A stretch of DNA of 64,000 nucleotides from positions 1 through 64,000 of the forward strand of contig JAZAYU010001062.1 of NCBI GenBank assembly GCA_038501625.1. The letters run 5' to 3'. Made by a program: the position numbers and the translations under genes. Of the stretch, positions 22,611 through 34,639 are shown in pieces; positions within the stretch are counted from its first letter, which is position 1, and each line of letters starts with the position of its first letter. This DNA is from Corbicula japonica (taxonomy: Eukaryota; Mollusca; Bivalvia; Venerida; Cyrenidae). The notes under the pieces were generated by a model. It saw only the letters and a list, made by a program, of their open reading frames with translations. It searched no databases and was not told the origin of the DNA.

Positions 22611-23339
22611 TAAACGATCACTATCCCTTTTTTCCATATTTTTCGATATGGAGTCTTAGGAGTCTCCTTGATTGGTTTTTCTTTTCAGGCAATCGCGGGC
22701 GAGGTCTTTTAATGGAGTTATATAAACACATATGCCATGCCCGTTTGCTTCTTTCTCAACTTTTAATTTGAAGATTATTACCCACCCTTTTGACTATTTT
22801 ACATGTGTCACATCTTTTTATATGCATTCTTTCTAAGGTATTTCATTACCTGTAATTTTTTGTACAATAGTTTTTCTTTCGCGATCTCACGTCGTGTTTA
22901 CGCGGTATCGCCCGAGATGTCGAAAGGGCTAAACAACGATGGAACACACGTACTTGACAAATAAGGCATTTCTTTTTCGTTTCAGGCCCTCTTTAAGTGA
23001 AGGTTTCCCCATTAATTATGTATGTTATAATTAAAATACAATAATACAATAGTTCAAAGATCGATTCTGTAAAACATAAATAATTAATATTACAGTATTG
23101 TGTTCAATATCATGTATCATATAAAAAACTCTGAGACATGTTTTAGAAATGTATCAGTTCGGAAATATAGTGCACTTCTAACGTCACTACACAGGTCTTA
23201 TTTTGCGTGCTCTAGTGAACAAACATCGATTTTTTCCAGGTGTCGTTATGTGGTCAGTATCTTTCATTTCTGAACAGTCGTTATTTCACATTCCTTATAA
23301 AATAAAAGAGAATCTACAGTGTACAACGTGCAACGTGCA

Positions 23340-23465
23340 AATGTAGACTACATCGATGCTAAGTACTACGTCATTAACTGTGACGTCATTAAACGAATAT
23401 TATATAGTTATTTGGTTTCTTGACAGGGAATGTGAGGATATATTGCCGATAGAAAATATTGATTT
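23340..23465 (+). repeat. Half copy of the hairpin at 26836-26982
   Basis: Contains GTGACGTCATTAA, TTATTTGGTTTCTTGACAGG and GAATGTGAGGATATATTGCC, the same order as the left flank and left arm of the long hairpin at 26.69-26.91 kb, but with no right arm. Confidence 0.6.
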
Positions 23466-23504
23466 TTCATTAATTTCGCTAATTTAATGTCACCCTGGCT
23501 AACC

Positions 23505-24000
23505 TGGTACGCTTCGCGAACGGCACTACGCCGCGATCACGGCATATGCAACGCTTTTAACCGGCATAACCGGTGTCAATGTAGGAGATTTTGTGGGGTA
23601 AGGTTGGAAAATCGCCGTGTTTTTGGTTAGATATTTAAATAATACTCAAACCAACAGGCCTATACGGCTGTCAGATCATGGCTATTTATGATTCTAGTCT
23701 TCTCTGTGTCCAGAATTCAGTAGTTTGCTCAATCATTCGTGAAAATGGACCTCTCTGTGCTGCAAAAGTTGTAAATTTCCTGTTCAAACGTATTTTTTCT
23801 TGATCTTAACTGAAGTCTAGTGAAGAATTATGACTGCATAAATTTTTTTTGCACTGGAGGACACTGCAGTGTAAAATTTGAGTGTGTTTTATCTATATTT
23901 TACCTGCTTCTTGCAAAAAATGAGAGGCCACGCACCGTACACCGGCATTTGATTTTTGCTACGCTGCGTATCACGGCATTTTATGCGATGCTGGTATTAA
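23505..24000 (+). repeat. Weak short-word array (CGGCAT words)
   Basis: Two clusters (23505-23580, 23925-23995) with repeated ACGGCAT, ACCGGCAT and CTACGC(C/T)GCG words separated by AT-rich sequence. It resembles the other short-word arrays in style, at low density. Confidence 0.35.
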
Positions 24001-24426
24001 AATATACTTTAGTTGTCGAAATATTAAACTGTTTCTTCACATCTAATATAGTTGTAGATTGTTGTGTTGGTGTACATTACAAAACAATGTTTGACATACT
24101 TAAAAATTATTCCATCAACAAGCAGGAGCGGATCCGGAGGGTATTTTGGGGGGGGGGGGTTGCTCAAACTCCCTTTAGGCGCATCAATATTTAGTTTTCA
24201 TGGTAATTGTGGCTAGAAAGTTGGAATTATCACATAACTACCTTAAGACTGACCCAAACGAACTTCTTTTGTGGAAATCTTTAATCCAACCCTGAATAAA
24301 GCTATCAGTCTGAGAGTATTTCATCAATAATTTGTGAAAGATTTGTGATTATGTTTACTTAATAACAATTATATTAAAATCAGCAAGGTTTGTGCATTTT
24401 CTAGTGATACAAACAAAAAATAGAAA

Positions 24427-24611
24427 GGTGAGGGGGTACTTTGCGATCAGTCCCTTGCCATTGTATCATCATCTACAGAAGTACAAAGTGTAAACTTACT
24501 GCGGTGACGCTCTTTTGCCACGAAATCCGCCATCAAAATGCGTTATTTACGCGATAGAAATTTGTCGTTTGCGCGATAGACGCGTCGTTAGCGCGAAAGC
24601 TATGTCCAGTG
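24427..24611 (-). repeat. Dispersed CG-word repeat, copy 2
   Basis: Inverse of 9748-9931 with matching order: GGTGAGGGGGTACTTTGCGA at the left, CGCGATAGACGCGTCGTTAG in the middle and TATGTCCAGTG at the right. The frame from 24515 is an accident of the repeat. Confidence 0.65.
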
Positions 24612-24614
24612 TGA

Positions 24615-25840
24615 ATATATTATCACTTAATTCTTTATTTGTTTACAAAACAATCCATAACCTGCATGAACTCTTACACCCAACATCAAACTTCCTTTAA
24701 ATGTCGTCCACATATAACACATCTGTGTTATACTTTTCTTGTTAAACTGATAACGACTGAGAAAGAGTCTTCCACTTTAGCATTTCATCACATTCCGAAT
24801 TTACTGTAGGGTCAAGCCATTAAAATCTTAAATTTAGAACTAACTTAGAGACACATTAAAATCCCACTTTCATCATAGCATGTACGTTTTTTTTCTGCAT
24901 TTAAGCCAATCTCCTTCACAGAGTTGTCGTTCCATACACTCACTTTACATCTCTGCGAAAGGCTCAATGTCAAGATTTTTTACATAACTCGACAGCCTTG
25001 TTTTATACAGTCAAAATTATGCACGTGAAAGCTTGTGGATAAACAAATGACAGATATCTTCACTATCTTTCATTAAAACCAAAGAAACCCAAGCAATTTT
25101 AAATTTAATTTGTGAACTATTTTTTTAGCTAAAGTAAAAGTAGTTGAAAGTAGTCCCAGCCTATAACAGAGGTGAATGTAATGAGCCGATAGTGTAAGAG
25201 AGTGCATTTAAGCCAGAAGTGTATCGTCTCGGTTGCGGAACGTTTGTTTACAATCTATCAGCAATAATTGTTATTTTTAAACGCAATCTATGTATAGCTT
25301 TTTGTACCAGTTTAGACATCTGCTGGATAATCAATGTTAGTGACTGTTAATCGGTCTGATACAGTTCTCGCATTATATTAGTTTTTTCGGCGTTAGCTGT
25401 CTAAGGTCACTTTTGACCTAGTTTTTCGACCAATGAAATGTTGTAAATAATACTCGTATTCTCTTATTATGCAGAGGGAAAATGAAATAAACTATTTCGA
25501 TTGGTAGCTATTTACACCAGAGAGGCATCTAGCAGGATGGAGAGGTATCTAGTGGGATTTTTATTATTATGCAGCGGAAAAATCAAATAGATTAATTCGA
25601 TTGGTTGTTAGTGGGTGTTGTATTGGAGGAAAAACATATTTACGATTTAAGTAACCAGTTAAGTCAATATTGATGGCTTAAATACAATATTATATGGAAT
25701 ATTCTTGGGTGTCAGGTAAACACTTGCATACAATACACAGTGTAAAACGAAAGAGAAGTGTAGAATGATATTCCTAGTTTTTACTGGTTCCTTTCTAGTT
25801 CCTTTGATACTGATTGTTAATTTCAAGTACGAAATACAAG
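24615..25840. other. No gene seen; one local duplication
   Basis: AT-rich sequence. A diverged tandem duplication with TTATTATGCAG(A/C)GG and TTCGATTGGT occurs at about 25460-25510 and 25562-25612. Confidence 0.5.
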
Positions 25841-25846
25841 TTTACT

Positions 25847-25921
25847 GTAGTGTAGTGGCTAACACTCTCGCCTCTCAAGCGGAGGCCCCGGGTTCAATAC
25901 TCAGGACGGCCACTTTTTTTA
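25847..25921 (+). pseudogene. tRNA-like relic or SINE head
   Basis: GTGTAGTGGCTAACACTC resembles an A-box region. GCCTC-TCAAGCG-GAGGC forms a perfect 5-bp anticodon-like stem with a 7-base loop (apparent AAG). CCCGGGTTCAATACTC holds a B-box, and TTTTTTT follows at 25914-25920 as a Pol III stop. The acceptor ends do not pair and the base before the apparent anticodon is C rather than U. A working tRNA is therefore unlikely; a tRNA-derived SINE or pseudogene fits. Confidence 0.5.
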
Positions 25922-26835
25922 AAGTTAATATACTTAAAAGTTGGTAGATTTCGCTCTTGTAATAGGCTGTTATTATTTATATTTATTAAATTTCAAGGAC
26001 ATTTATTCATCTTGAATTCTCACTCTACACGAGGTATTTTATTGAAACTGAATATTTTGCTTCAGTATCTTTAATCGACTTGTTATCACTGTATGAAATT
26101 GTTGCAACAGCTTCAACATTTTTTTTGAAAGACACTCAATAAATTTATGAGTTGCCATGATTCGGTCGCTTAATCTCTAAGTCATACTAAGAAGGCAGGG
26201 AGGGTTCGTCGACAGCTATAACAAATAAAATAAAATAACTAAACTGTGTCTGCTTTGCCTCTCTGTATTTCTTTCTTTCTTATATACATGTATATATAAA
26301 TCTTTTCCATCAACGCCGTTTATCTTTTTTAAAGATATTTCTTGTTTATTATACTGCAAAGAAATTTGCTTGAATTTGATTGGATAATTTGCCGTTGATG
26401 TATATTCGTATTTACGGATCGGCCGTAGATATGAACGCACGTGCCTTAATTTCCCTCTCTGGCCTCCCACCTTTTGTTGTCGTCCGCCATTTTGTTTTGA
26501 ATTTCCGTAAAAAATGCATAATTTGAAGCCGATCTTGTAAATTATAAAGCGATATGCTTAGGAATTATTAAAATTGTTACAGAAAATATTTGTATTTTGT
26601 TTTTAACGTTGAAAAGGATCAGATTATTCTCAAATTTTGTCAATAAATATCAAATCGATAGTCCATTCAATTTCTATAGAAGTGACGTCATGCAGGTAAA
26701 TTAATGACGTCAGACATGTAATTATTGAGGTTCTCAGATGGGAATTAAGCCGTTCGGCATTAAATAAGCGAAGTAAATGAAAAATCGATGTTTTATAATT
26801 ATTTTTGTCTGAAAAGGTCTTTGCATTATAATAAA

Positions 26836-26982
26836 ACAATTATTTGGTTCCTTGAAAGGGTATGTGAGGATATATTGCCGGTCTGGGTGTCATATTATCC
26901 CTCGCCAGCGGCTCGGGTAATATGACACCCAGACCGGCAATATATCCTCACATTCCCCGTCAAGAAACCAAAAAATTATATA
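26836..26982. repeat. Long near-perfect hairpin
   Basis: Left arm GAGGATATATTGCCGGTCTG-GGTGTCATATTA and right arm TAATATGACACC-CAGACCGGCAATATATCCTC are exact inverses. The pairing extends outward with few mismatches to TTATTTGGTT and AACCAAAAAATTA, about 65 bp per arm. The centre is CCCTCGCCAGCGGCTCGGG. The near identity of arms suggests a recent event or arm-to-arm correction. A half copy is at 23340-23465. Confidence 0.85.
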
Positions 26983-26989
26983 ATACTTT

Positions 26990-27920
26990 CCCAAAAATCG
27001 ATTTTGTTAATTTAAATTATGCGGATGTAAACAAAGCATTGTGACTACTAATAAGCATATTTCATAACTGGTAACGAAATTAAATGCATTGATCAAGCAT
27101 TGACTCAATAAGTGAGGTTTGATATCATGTTTTGTTTTGCTAATGTAAACAATCGCAATTTTGCGTCAACAGGCAAAACATCTGAGAGCGGGTTTCCTTC
27201 TAAAATGGATGCCGTTTAGATGCAACTTCTTCTCATTAAATTTCTTTAAAATCATAAAGACTTTCCTAGAAAGGTTACTTCGCAGCTTGCTGATTATATT
27301 CCCATCTGGAGGCAAACCTACGCTTTATGTGTCCAAACTGTACACGGGGTATAGGCCTAAACTACCCCACAGCTGTCAAAGAGACGACAGATAGGCCTAA
27401 GCCTTACATAAGTACAAATAAGAGAGGTAACTTAAAAGCATCATGTAGGTTGCAGTTGTTATGAGCCGAAATGAATAGATCACTGCTACTAAATAATGCG
27501 CACCTCCAGTTCCGAAGGTGCTACCGATAAAATGAGGTGTGCGTATTCCGGTAAGCGATGACTTGTGCTTGATCAAATTCATCATTAACATTAATATCCT
27601 CTAAGAATGATTTTTACGCTTTATTTTTTCTTCGAGGGATAGTGAGTTAATCTCGGCGAATCCGACGAGTTCAAAGAAACCACCTGCAAAACATACAGAT
27701 CATTCTTATGAAGGTCGAACTATGTTTAAACGTTTTGGGCAATGTTTGTCTATATCCTAAATCAAAGCGCTGAAAGCGTTGAAAGACTGGCGCGCTGGTT
27801 GAATCGAACTTGCCCTGCACAGATATCATTACTTTAAACATATGAAACTATGTGTGATTTTTTCGTTAAACTTTGTGACAGTTACTATCATCAACATTAG
27901 CAAATAATTCAGTATATTCA
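26990..27920. other. No gene seen
   Basis: AT-rich with short frames on both strands; no splice-bounded exon or repeat ends recognised. Confidence 0.5.
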
Positions 27921-27924
27921 GGGA

Positions 27925-28062
27925 TTTCAATAGATGCAGGTACTTGTATTTTGATGCAAGGAAATTAGGTTTTCCACTTTTTTCACCTTAATCTTAAGTT
28001 GGGGGTCTTTTTGATGCAGGAGCGTATGATTAGTGGTTAAAGTTTGCTAGAATAACGATGAT
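27925..28062 (+). repeat. Short copy of the 300-bp dispersed repeat
   Basis: Matches the first half of 17462-17770 and 18195-18490 (GGATTTCAATAGATGCAGGT, TTTTGATGCAAG, TTTTTGATGCAGGAG). Confidence 0.5.
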
Positions 28063-28439
28063 CAGGCTCCGCCACAACTGAGTAGTGTCAACAATGAAAC
28101 GCACAAGGCTCACGTACCTTAAGAGACTGAAACAGTTACAATCTTAATTTTTACGTCGATCACAACAATGCATTAACAAAAATATTCGCCAACTTACTTA
28201 CGGTCTCCCCAGGATTTTTGGAAGGGTTGTCGCTGGACTGTTCATGGATTTTAGCTCGCGAAACTTTATTTTTTAACTCATTTTATACAGTTTCATATTT
28301 GTACCAAAGTTTACTGCAACAACTGTATATAGTACTATATACTCTGTATAGTTAGTTTTTCACCTTCATTGTCCAAGATATCTCACACATATCAAACTCA
28401 GTGTTTCATTACAACTGACAGGATTAGGATAAACCTTAC

Positions 28440-28680
28440 AGACGCCTCTTTTTCCTTGGGCCCAAGTGCTGACTGCCTTATTATAATCAAACTTCAGTAC
28501 ATCAGGACCTTCCATGGATATTGTCGCGGGCCGGCCCCCTGCTTCGGGTACTGTATGGCGATCGAGGTCGGGTCTTATGGGAGGGTCCTGCGCTGGCACC
28601 GCAGTGCGTCGGTCCCGACGAAGGACTTGCCGAGGTGCTGATAATTTAATAAGCCGGCCCCCAGCCAACACTGAAATCCA
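28440..28680 (-). CDS. Orphan exon candidate in a GC-rich island
   Basis: On the minus strand TGGATTTCAG|TGTTGG is a plausible acceptor (exon starts 28680) and GGCGTCT|GTAAGG a good donor (exon ends 28440). The phase that stays open across the exon encodes a basic, Pro/Arg-rich segment (RRDRRTAVPAQDPPIRPDL) then EGPDVLKFDYNKAVSTWAQG. The block is distinctly more GC-rich than its surroundings. No domain recognised. It could instead be part of a repeat: GCCGGCCCCC occurs twice, at about 28530 and 28653. Confidence 0.3.
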
Positions 28681-28769
28681 CTCAACACTGATTGGGGACT
28701 TGCTGAACGGACTATTAATGTTGGAACTAAAATGGACTCCACTTTAATTAAAACCAAGGAACAAACACA

Positions 28770-30055
28770 GAAATAAAGAGATAATGCCAGTCAGATTTAA
28801 TGATTTTTTAATCTATAACAGGGCCTTAACAAATACAAGATGTAGGAGGGAGGGAGAGCGATATTTAAAATACTAAAATATTACCTAGTTTAATTTCCAG
28901 AATAAATATATTGTAAAAATACCGATTTCAAATGCAAAAATGTCGCGTAATCTTAATACGAGGTTTCCCCAGGGTACTCTGACCAAGACCAAATATGATG
29001 CAAATTCAATAATTTTATAAACAATGTTTCTTAGGAATTACTAGATCAAATTATTAAAATAATCTGAGTACGAGAATAAACTGCTGTTTTAAATCTGATT
29101 TTAGCTTTAATCAAGATCAAGAATTTATCAAATGTAAATTAATGAAATAAGCGCAAAAAACAATCTACCTTATAATTACTAATGTCCGAAAAGTTTTCAA
29201 GAAAAGAATAATAAATTCTCTAAAGCTTTAGAATTTCAAAGTGTGGAGTCCACGAAGGCTATAACACCGTTTATATACGGGCAATTCACACAAAACCCGA
29301 GTGTGCAGTGGGAACGGGGGAAAGGTACCATAAGGAAACCCCATCTCAATTGTGCATGCACACTGCATGTGTGCATGAAACAAACATTAATTACTCAAAA
29401 ATAAGATGACTGAAAACAATTCTAATAATTTCTATCATTACACTATAAATAGTATGACAATTCTGTTAACAATTTTTCACTAATCATGCTTTTTATACAA
29501 TAATTCTAATGTTTAACGTTTTGAATATTCCCGCTTTTACAACTTAAATTTTAACCCTAAAGCGCCTCTCGCGTAAAGCAATGAAACACGCGGAGGTAAG
29601 TGACGTCATTAAATACCAATACCAAAATGGCTGACAAATTAACTTCCGGGCAGCAATTTTACAAGTTTAGACGATATTTTGAACAATTACGAAGAATTTA
29701 GAAATATTCAATGCAAAAATATATTACACGGTAAGACAATGAATTGATTTGTACCAATAATCTTTACAAATGCATTGAAATGGTGATTATTTAACCAAGT
29801 ATAAAGCGAGTTCAAGGCAAAACACACTGGGTGGGATACGGCACGTCACAATATCATTAACAATGAATTTAATGTTGAATTGTTAAGCCTGCTTCTAAGC
29901 TTTGTCTTTACTCTTGATAAGGTGGAAAAAACCCACTCACAATCTGAAATTAAATTAATTTACGATACCAGTAAACATAAAGACAGCTTCATATATATAA
30001 AAATAATATCTTAATAGGTATTCAGTTAACACAAACAGGTAAAATAAATTATATA
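28770..30055. other. No gene seen; one possible start site
   Basis: Mostly AT-rich. At 29600-29700 a TGACGTCA site is followed by CCAAAATGGCTGACAAATTA, a good initiation context, but the frame closes after 24 codons with no splice donor inside. Confidence 0.45.
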
Positions 30056-30061
30056 GTGTAC

Positions 30062-30250
30062 CCCTAGAACCTGGTTTAAACCCCCAGTAGCAAATTATTT
30101 TGCCACTGACTGTTCCAAGGCGCTAACCCATACGGTTCTCGTTTTTGTTAAACAATCAACAAACAAATCATTTATCTTCCTCTCTTCTTTTTGCTGCAGG
30201 TGGAGGCTGTGTTTTATGAGTGTGGCGATTCCTGATATGCATATTTCCCT
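30062..30250 (+). repeat. 5'-truncated copy of the retroelement 3' module
   Basis: CCTAGAACCTGGTTTAAAC, GCCACTGACTG, CCAAGGCGCTAACCC, GGTTCTCGTTTTTGTT, a pyrimidine tract and GTGGCGATTCCTGATATGCA appear in the same order as on the minus strand at 2160-1930. Confidence 0.7.
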
Positions 30251-30307
30251 TTTTATTATAGTAGCATGAAATTGAGTTATTTTATTTATTAAATGCAAGT
30301 CACAAGG

Positions 30308-30625
30308 CTAAGTAAATATATATATAAAAAAACCATTGCCGACTTTCTTCCACTTAGGATCGACACCTGACTGGATTGAACTGGCTGTTCGAGGTAGCCG
30401 GCGTTGATTCAGTGTCTCGGCATGTTGGGGTACCGCGTCCGGCGTCGGGGTAATTTCACGACGTGAAAGGGTACTTGGCGTCGTCATAGTCGCTCTTGAA
30501 GGGCTATCCGGAATGATCTCGATCTCATTTCTAGAATTTTGAAGTTCAGAATGCCCGATGGAGTTCACAAGGCCGGTTTCTCTTGAAATAAGATAGAATC
30601 GACGAGTCGTCGTTCTTTCGCGCAT
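30308..30625 (-). CDS. Unrecognised open frame, possible exon
   Basis: 105 codons from ATG at 30625 encode a Ser/Thr/Arg-rich, low-hydrophobicity sequence (IPDSPSRATMTTPSTLSRRE; TPDAVPQHAET). Composition is less AT-rich than the flanks. No domain is recognised and the last residues run into AT-rich sequence, so the true coding part, if any, probably ends earlier. It may be a retroelement gag-like or host disordered segment; neither can be shown. Confidence 0.25.
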   Translation of the reverse strand: MRERTTTRRFYLISRETGLVNSIGHSELQNSRNEIEIIPDSPSRATMTTPSTLSRREITPTPDAVPQHAETLNQRRLPRTASSIQSGVDPKWKKVGNGFFIYIFT

Positions 30626-30850
30626 GCATACTTGAAAATGTGTCCGACGAAAATGAACTGATCGTTACGATGATAGCGAAGTAAAATGCCACAGAATGTA
30701 TTTCTTTTGCAATTTAAGTTCTAACTGCAACTTGCCAATAGATGTTTAAAACAAATCAATTATCGCTCAATTATTTTCTTACATGTATATAGTACAATTT
30801 TCGAAGTGTTTGTTTTCTAATCACAGAACAAAGAATAACCAAATTATTAC

Positions 30851-31020
30851 TAGATAGATAGATATTCTTTATTTCCCCCAGAGGCAGAGCATATGTACAC
30901 AATATATACAGAGAAGACATTTTACAAACAAGCAAACAACAAGAAGAAAAAACATACAGATAAGTCATTTTACAAACAAGCACACAACAAAAAAACAGTG
31001 AGAAAATATTAAAGCAACTA
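30851..31020 (-). mobile_element. 3' end of a 5'-truncated non-LTR retrotransposon
   Basis: On the minus strand the segment ends CTCTGGGGGAAATAAAGAAT-ATCTATCTATC: an AATAAA signal followed by a short simple-repeat tail, a form common to LINE 3' ends. Just upstream is an imperfect tandem duplication (TTTGTAAAATG...TGTATxTTTTT) of about 54 bp. No coding part remains. Confidence 0.45.
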
Positions 31021-31294
31021 ATTATCCAACAGATAAAAGTATCATCCGGACGGATTGACCCCACGACATTTACCTTATCTTGGCGAAACGAAAAGCAAGA
31101 TATCTGATGTCAGGAGCGAATCCGTCGGGCAGATCGATTTGCCAACACATGTCCGAGTTAGACAGCCTAAGCAAAGTTAGGCGATCCTACGGTGGGCATT
31201 TACAATGCAAGAAACAGAAAATTATGACATGTCGATTTTGAATAAACGGATGTCGGCGAATTTAACGCTTGTAGGAAATAGATCAAAGCTTGTT

Positions 31295-31364
31295 AACGGT
31301 TGTCGAGCGCGACAACCGTTATGATAGCTGGGGAGAACACTGGCCCGGCCCGGCCCGGCCCGGT
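31295..31364. repeat. Perfect 11-bp hairpin and (GGCCC)n run
   Basis: AACGGTTGTCG-AGCG-CGACAACCGTT (31295-31320) is a perfect stem with a 4-base loop. A GGCCC tandem run follows at 31343-31364. The function is unknown; both are unusual in this AT-rich setting. Confidence 0.7.
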
Positions 31365-33104
31365 CCTTGAAAGCCGAGCAAAATCCACAACTACTGCAAC
31401 CTAACCAAAATGGCAACCCACGCTTTCTCACGCTTGTCACATGACTGATTTGTTTTGAATCGTTTTTTTAATACCCTTTCATAGTTGTTCGAACAACAAC
31501 ATTAAATTGTTTTCTTGTTTTTATTTGTAGCATTATCTTTCAAAGTTCGCATTCCTTCTCGAAATATTTGTATTTTCTTAAAATGCACTACTTTTTTATG
31601 CCACACAACTACGAAATTTTTCAGGCGTAACTAAACTACTCATACATATCCAGTTGCTTGTTCTATGCCGTAGCTGGTCGTGAGTTCACTCTACATCTGT
31701 TAGCTGGCGTTTTTTTTTTGGCATGGATGCTCCAAAATTACACGGAAACTAACTATCAATCGCTCAGCATTCGTGGAATGGTGTGCTGCATTGGGCTTCA
31801 CACTTGTGCAGAACATTTCGGCCTGCTCTCGCGGCGACCACAAAACCCCGCTTACTTGATACGCTCTCGTGGTCGCAATGATACACCCGAAGTTAACGAC
31901 GGCGCGTCGCAGTGTTCACGGCATCGTTACTTAAGACTGGCGCATGCGCGTCAGTCTGAAAATCCTGCTAAAATTGACATAACCGACCTTATTATTGTAA
32001 AATTCGCAAAGGCAACTCGCTCACCGGAATTCGCGCACCTTACTTTCTCGGTATCATCGTCGGGACCGGAGGTGCGCGTTTAGTAGCAGTGTAGGTGAAA
32101 GATATATTCATGTGATTAAGTTGTACAGAACATTGAACATTATGTAATAACGTTCACTGGTCGACGAGCACGCATATCGTTATACAAATACACCATTTAA
32201 GATCCTTATGACTAAAATCAGCATTTTCAACTAATTTAAACATTAACATTCTTTATAACATTTTATAGTTTAGCTTAAAATTGTCCATAAAACAAGCAAG
32301 ATTTCAATTCTTTTGCAACATGACACTGGGTAGGATTTGCTCGATTCTTCCAGTAATCTTACTTTTCCACATATTTTTTTTCCAACAAGGTTTGTCGTTG
32401 AAATTTCTTGTTTTCGATTTTGTTGTTGTTTTGTTCATTTATTTCTGTTTCATTCTTAAACTTACTTTTGCGTTTACGTCTTTGTTAATATTCAGATTTT
32501 CAGTTGAAATGGTAAACGCAGCAATTTATTACAAATATTATGAAAGAATCATGTTTTATTATGGATATACTAAGTACCAGATCAAATTTTCATTCATGGG
32601 TACATCGTAAAATAGTAATAGGATTACATGAAGTAATTCTTACCCGGCGCCCGAATCGTATTTTTCTGTTTGACACTTTAAACTTTAACTCAATAAGTTT
32701 TTGTCTCAATGTTTGCACGATGGTCATAGAGTTAAAATGCTTTGCACGACGTTCATAGAGTTAAAACGATGTTGTTTTAGTTCTGATCATGACATAATAT
32801 TCTTTCCAAGATGCTGTACTATTCTCAGATTTCAAGTTACATGTTTTCTATTAGGTTTTTCTTTAATGTGTTACTTGATCATAACAGAACTATCTTCATA
32901 AGACAGCTGACAAAGTGTGTCTTTTTTTTTACAAATCATTCAAGTTTATTGCTTAAATTTTCAACTTAATTTTACATTTCATTTCCTTCTTTAAAAATAG
33001 TATACGACGAAAATAAATAATTTGCATCTTTGTGGAGTAGAAAAGCAGTTTTCTTTTTGTTTTATCATCTCCTTTCCTTACCATTTAAACATGTTTGTGT
33101 TGCC

Positions 33105-33190
33105 CTCAGGACAGCGAGACCAGGAAAACGACAAAACACAATAAAATTAAGTCTTCGCATCGTACTTTCGCGTTCTCGCATCGTGTGTTC
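33105..33190. repeat. Fragment of the GATGCGAAAA short-word family
   Basis: CCTCAGGACAGCGAGACCAG matches the hairpin centre of 22335, and CTTCGCATCGTACTTTCGCG matches its arm words. Confidence 0.65.
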
Positions 33191-33219
33191 ATTATGTTGC
33201 ACTATGTTTTGACGTGTGA

Positions 33220-34600
33220 CGTCGCCGAGCACGCACGTACTATCACGCATTCTTCTAGTTATTTCTGTATTAATGACATTATTTATAAATGTAAATATAA
33301 GGATTGAATCAATATTTGATGGTTTTCATTTGGGTATGAAAAACATACTTTTAAGGGAGATGCGCAGGATTGATGAATGGAACAGATTTGCGAAAAGGGT
33401 TATCAATCAGTTGAATATTATTATTTGAAGCTCAAATATTGATTTACACCCGAAATATTTCAAACCAATATTTTATAAAAAGATATATAAATGGTGTTTC
33501 CTATCCTATGCGACGCGCATAGGTTAGCTATTTTTGTATTTCCCGCGTAAAGCCGCGGTGGTTTTTGGGATTGTCACGTGATCACTTCAACCAAAATACG
33601 CATTCGGTGTACCTTGCCGACTATCGACGTTGCCATTTGTTTCAAAATGTTGTTGTTTAATTGTTGAATGACCACGTGACATTCCCACGATCGCTAAATA
33701 TAGAATGTATTTTTGTATAGGGATTTCTTCAGCGGTTTGTTTTCAGGTCCGGTAAAATGGTAACATTAACCGAAAACTTCCTCCTGGAGGGTTTGAAATG
33801 TAGAGTTTAGTGAAAAGTACACGTAAGTGTTACATAGATCGATCTGTTTACGATTTTACCGAGTGCACCTGCTCGACCCTGCACACCTCCCTTTAAACAT
33901 GTTTTTTTATCTCGCTCTCCTAAAGGTTAGCGAACAATATTCTATTCTATACACAGGCGGCAGTATCGGACCCTACACGCCCCAACCCCACCTCCCCGAA
34001 CCCTGTGCTTGAATTTCACTAAATGACATCATTAAACAATTTAAAGCACCACATTTATACATATAATAAACCAAAAATATGATTTAAATAAAAAAATACT
34101 TGGTATGCCCTTTACTGGTATATTATCATAGACAAGGTTGGAAAGGCCTCTGTTACTATCTATCTCTTTGTTAAAAATTTTCACCCATTAAATATAATCC
34201 TTTTCGGCCAGCACTTGGTACTTAAATGCACATGGTTTTACTTTCCTCAATTCCGAAAACCGATTGCCGAAATATTAATCCGTTTTTCATGGGCATCAGA
34301 AAAGGTAACCCGAGCGACCAGCTTTTTGTTAGGTCGGAAACAATGTGGAACACAAAAAAATGCGATTTCGGTTCTTTGTTGAAATGCAAAGATAAAATGA
34401 ACTTTGATCAATACCTTATCGTCAAATAACATGCAAGGACCCTTTTATTTGTCTATTTATCTCTCGGTCTTCAAACCGTTGGCCATTTCTTTCTTCCTAT
34501 GAATTATAACACTTCGTCTCCCATTTTGTTTTCTACGAGTGTTAACTGTCTCGATCGATTTCATTGGACGAAGGTTTCCGCTCATAGCACTGCGCCCCCA
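33220..34600. other. No gene seen
   Basis: AT-rich. A loose inverted pair (GATTGTCACGTGATCA near 33568 and CACGTGACATTCC near 33671) is the only structure noticed. Confidence 0.5.
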
Positions 34601-34603
34601 CCC

Positions 34604-34632
34604 CGCCCCCCCCCCCCCCCCCCCCCCCCCCC
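34604..34632 (+). repeat. Poly-C tract
   Basis: About 27 C's in a row after CCCACCCCG. The proline-rich and glycine-rich frames on both strands come from this tract. Confidence 0.95.
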
Positions 34633-34639
34633 TCGCTTT

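Noticed and set aside
22179..22637. Frames with FSHRIFAFS-type repeats on both strands
   Set aside because: Translations of the GATGCGAAAA word array.
25847..25921. A functional tRNA-Leu(AAG) gene
   Set aside because: The anticodon-like stem is perfect, but the acceptor ends do not pair and the base before the apparent anticodon is C instead of U.
31658..32083. 141-codon + strand frame in a GC-richer stretch
   Set aside because: No ATG at the start (opens with TTG), no recognised domain, no convincing splice sites. An inverted GCGACCAC word pair near 31.84 kb hints at a repeat instead.
32281..32610. 109-codon hydrophobic frame
   Set aside because: Phe/Leu/Ile-rich translation of T-rich DNA; not a credible membrane protein.
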